64,000 nt of DNA from Clostridium sartagoforme. GTDB taxonomy: Bacteria; Bacillota; Clostridia; Clostridiales; Clostridiaceae. The translations under genes and the position numbers were made by a program. Positions 63,543 through 64,000 of this stretch are shown here, in pieces; position 1 is the stretch's first letter, and every line of letters begins with the position of its first letter. Location: positions 558,001-622,000 of the forward strand of contig NZ_SRYR01000001.1 in NCBI RefSeq assembly GCF_004794105.1. Direction: 5' to 3'. The notes under the pieces are model-generated. The model made no database searches. It worked only from the letters and a program-made list of their open reading frames with translations, and was not told the origin of the DNA.

Positions 63543-64000
63543 ATGAGTGAAGGAAAGGTATTAAAGAAAAGAGAAGAGATTAATGAAGAATATAAGTGGA
63601 AGGTAAACAAAATATTTTCTACTGATGAGGAATGGGAAAAAGTCTTTGAAAGTTTAAAAAAAGAAGCACCAACTTTGAAATCCTTTGAAGGAAAGCTTAA
63701 TAATAAGGATTCTATTAAAGAGTTCTTAGATAAATATGTTGAACTAGGAAAGAAGGCAGAAACTATATATGTATATGCTCACTTAAGATCAGATGAAGAT
63801 ACTTCTAATGGTAAGTATCAAGGAATGATGAATAAGGTAGATGCATATATGGCTGAATTTTCATCTTTCACAGCATATTTTGTTCCAGAAATATTAGAAC
63901 AAGATGAAAGTAAAATAAGAGATATAATTAATAATAATGAAGAATTAAAACTTTATAGTTTTATGTTTGAAGGTATCTTAAAGGAAAAGCCACATATATT
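63543..64000 (+). CDS. pepF: Oligoendopeptidase F (3' end outside window)
   Basis: The first 152 residues of an M3-family metallopeptidase. EEINEEYKWKVNKIFSTDEE and WEKVFESLKKE near the start, and later YVYAHLRSDEDTSNGKYQGM, are characteristic of the PepF N-terminal helical domain. The zinc motif HExxH lies beyond the window. Cytoplasmic degradation of short peptides is the known role. GGCGGAGATA precedes the ATG at 63543. Confidence 0.88.
   Translation, partial: MSEGKVLKKREEINEEYKWKVNKIFSTDEEWEKVFESLKKEAPTLKSFEGKLNNKDSIKEFLDKYVELGKKAETIYVYAHLRSDEDTSNGKYQGMMNKVDAYMAEFSSFTAYFVPEILEQDESKIRDIINNNEELKLYSFMFEGILKEKPHI

Overview
The window is AT-rich, with short Shine-Dalgarno-led genes, spore coat genes (cotJABC and two CotF-like proteins), clostridial DUF proteins and anaerobic metabolism. 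This points to a spore-forming Clostridium sensu stricto. A 1926-residue, cell-wall-anchored GH95 fucosidase suggests a host- or mucin-associated lifestyle. There is no phage, plasmid, CRISPR or intact transposase gene.

Layout. 1-12.1 kb: one metabolic locus. A truncated formate/nitrite-family channel (probably the hydrosulfide channel) precedes asrABC sulfite reductase. After a structured 420-bp gap comes a C5 tetrapyrrole operon (hemA, precorrin-2 dehydrogenase, hemC, cobA-hemD fusion, hemB, hemL), then a CbiK-type chelatase and a second channel paralogue. The locus appears to build siroheme, use it in AsrC to reduce sulfite, and export the sulfide. 12.2-16.6 kb: ilvE divergent from ridA, a 562-bp palindromic non-coding element with perfect terminal inverted repeats, and a radical-SAM/DUF4130 DNA-repair pair behind a promoter carrying a LexA box. 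16.6-26.8 kb: assorted genes including an orphan polyamine-type binding lipoprotein, an ABC-F protein, a double-HNH protein, initiator tRNA-Met, NhaA, a questin-oxidase-like protein and a DksA/YteA-like protein. 27-36.4 kb: a GNAT protein, a frameshifted VOC gene, an FMN-binding lipoprotein, an ABC-2 exporter with a DUF2812 protein, and coat proteins. 36.9-44 kb: the fucosidase and cotJABC. 44-56.3 kb: a BBE-type flavin oxidase, a TtcA-like enzyme, two PAS-GGDEF-EAL proteins, a MATE pump, a tryptophan T-box with trpP, a deacetylase and dut. 56.4-64 kb: a second ABC-F protein, a PPi-type phosphofructokinase, an MntP-like protein, a Fur-family regulator facing zinc ABC genes, and the start of pepF.

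The most unusual signals are non-coding. A roughly 200-bp dispersed element occurs four times (10.2, 27.0, 44.2 and 62.8 kb). It has conserved sequence blocks that pair into two stem domains, with inner stems kept by different sequences. Three copies end 15-25 bases before a start codon in the same orientation. The second signal is the unrelated 562-bp palindromic element at 13.8 kb. Gene names rest on motifs and context read by eye; no database search was possible.
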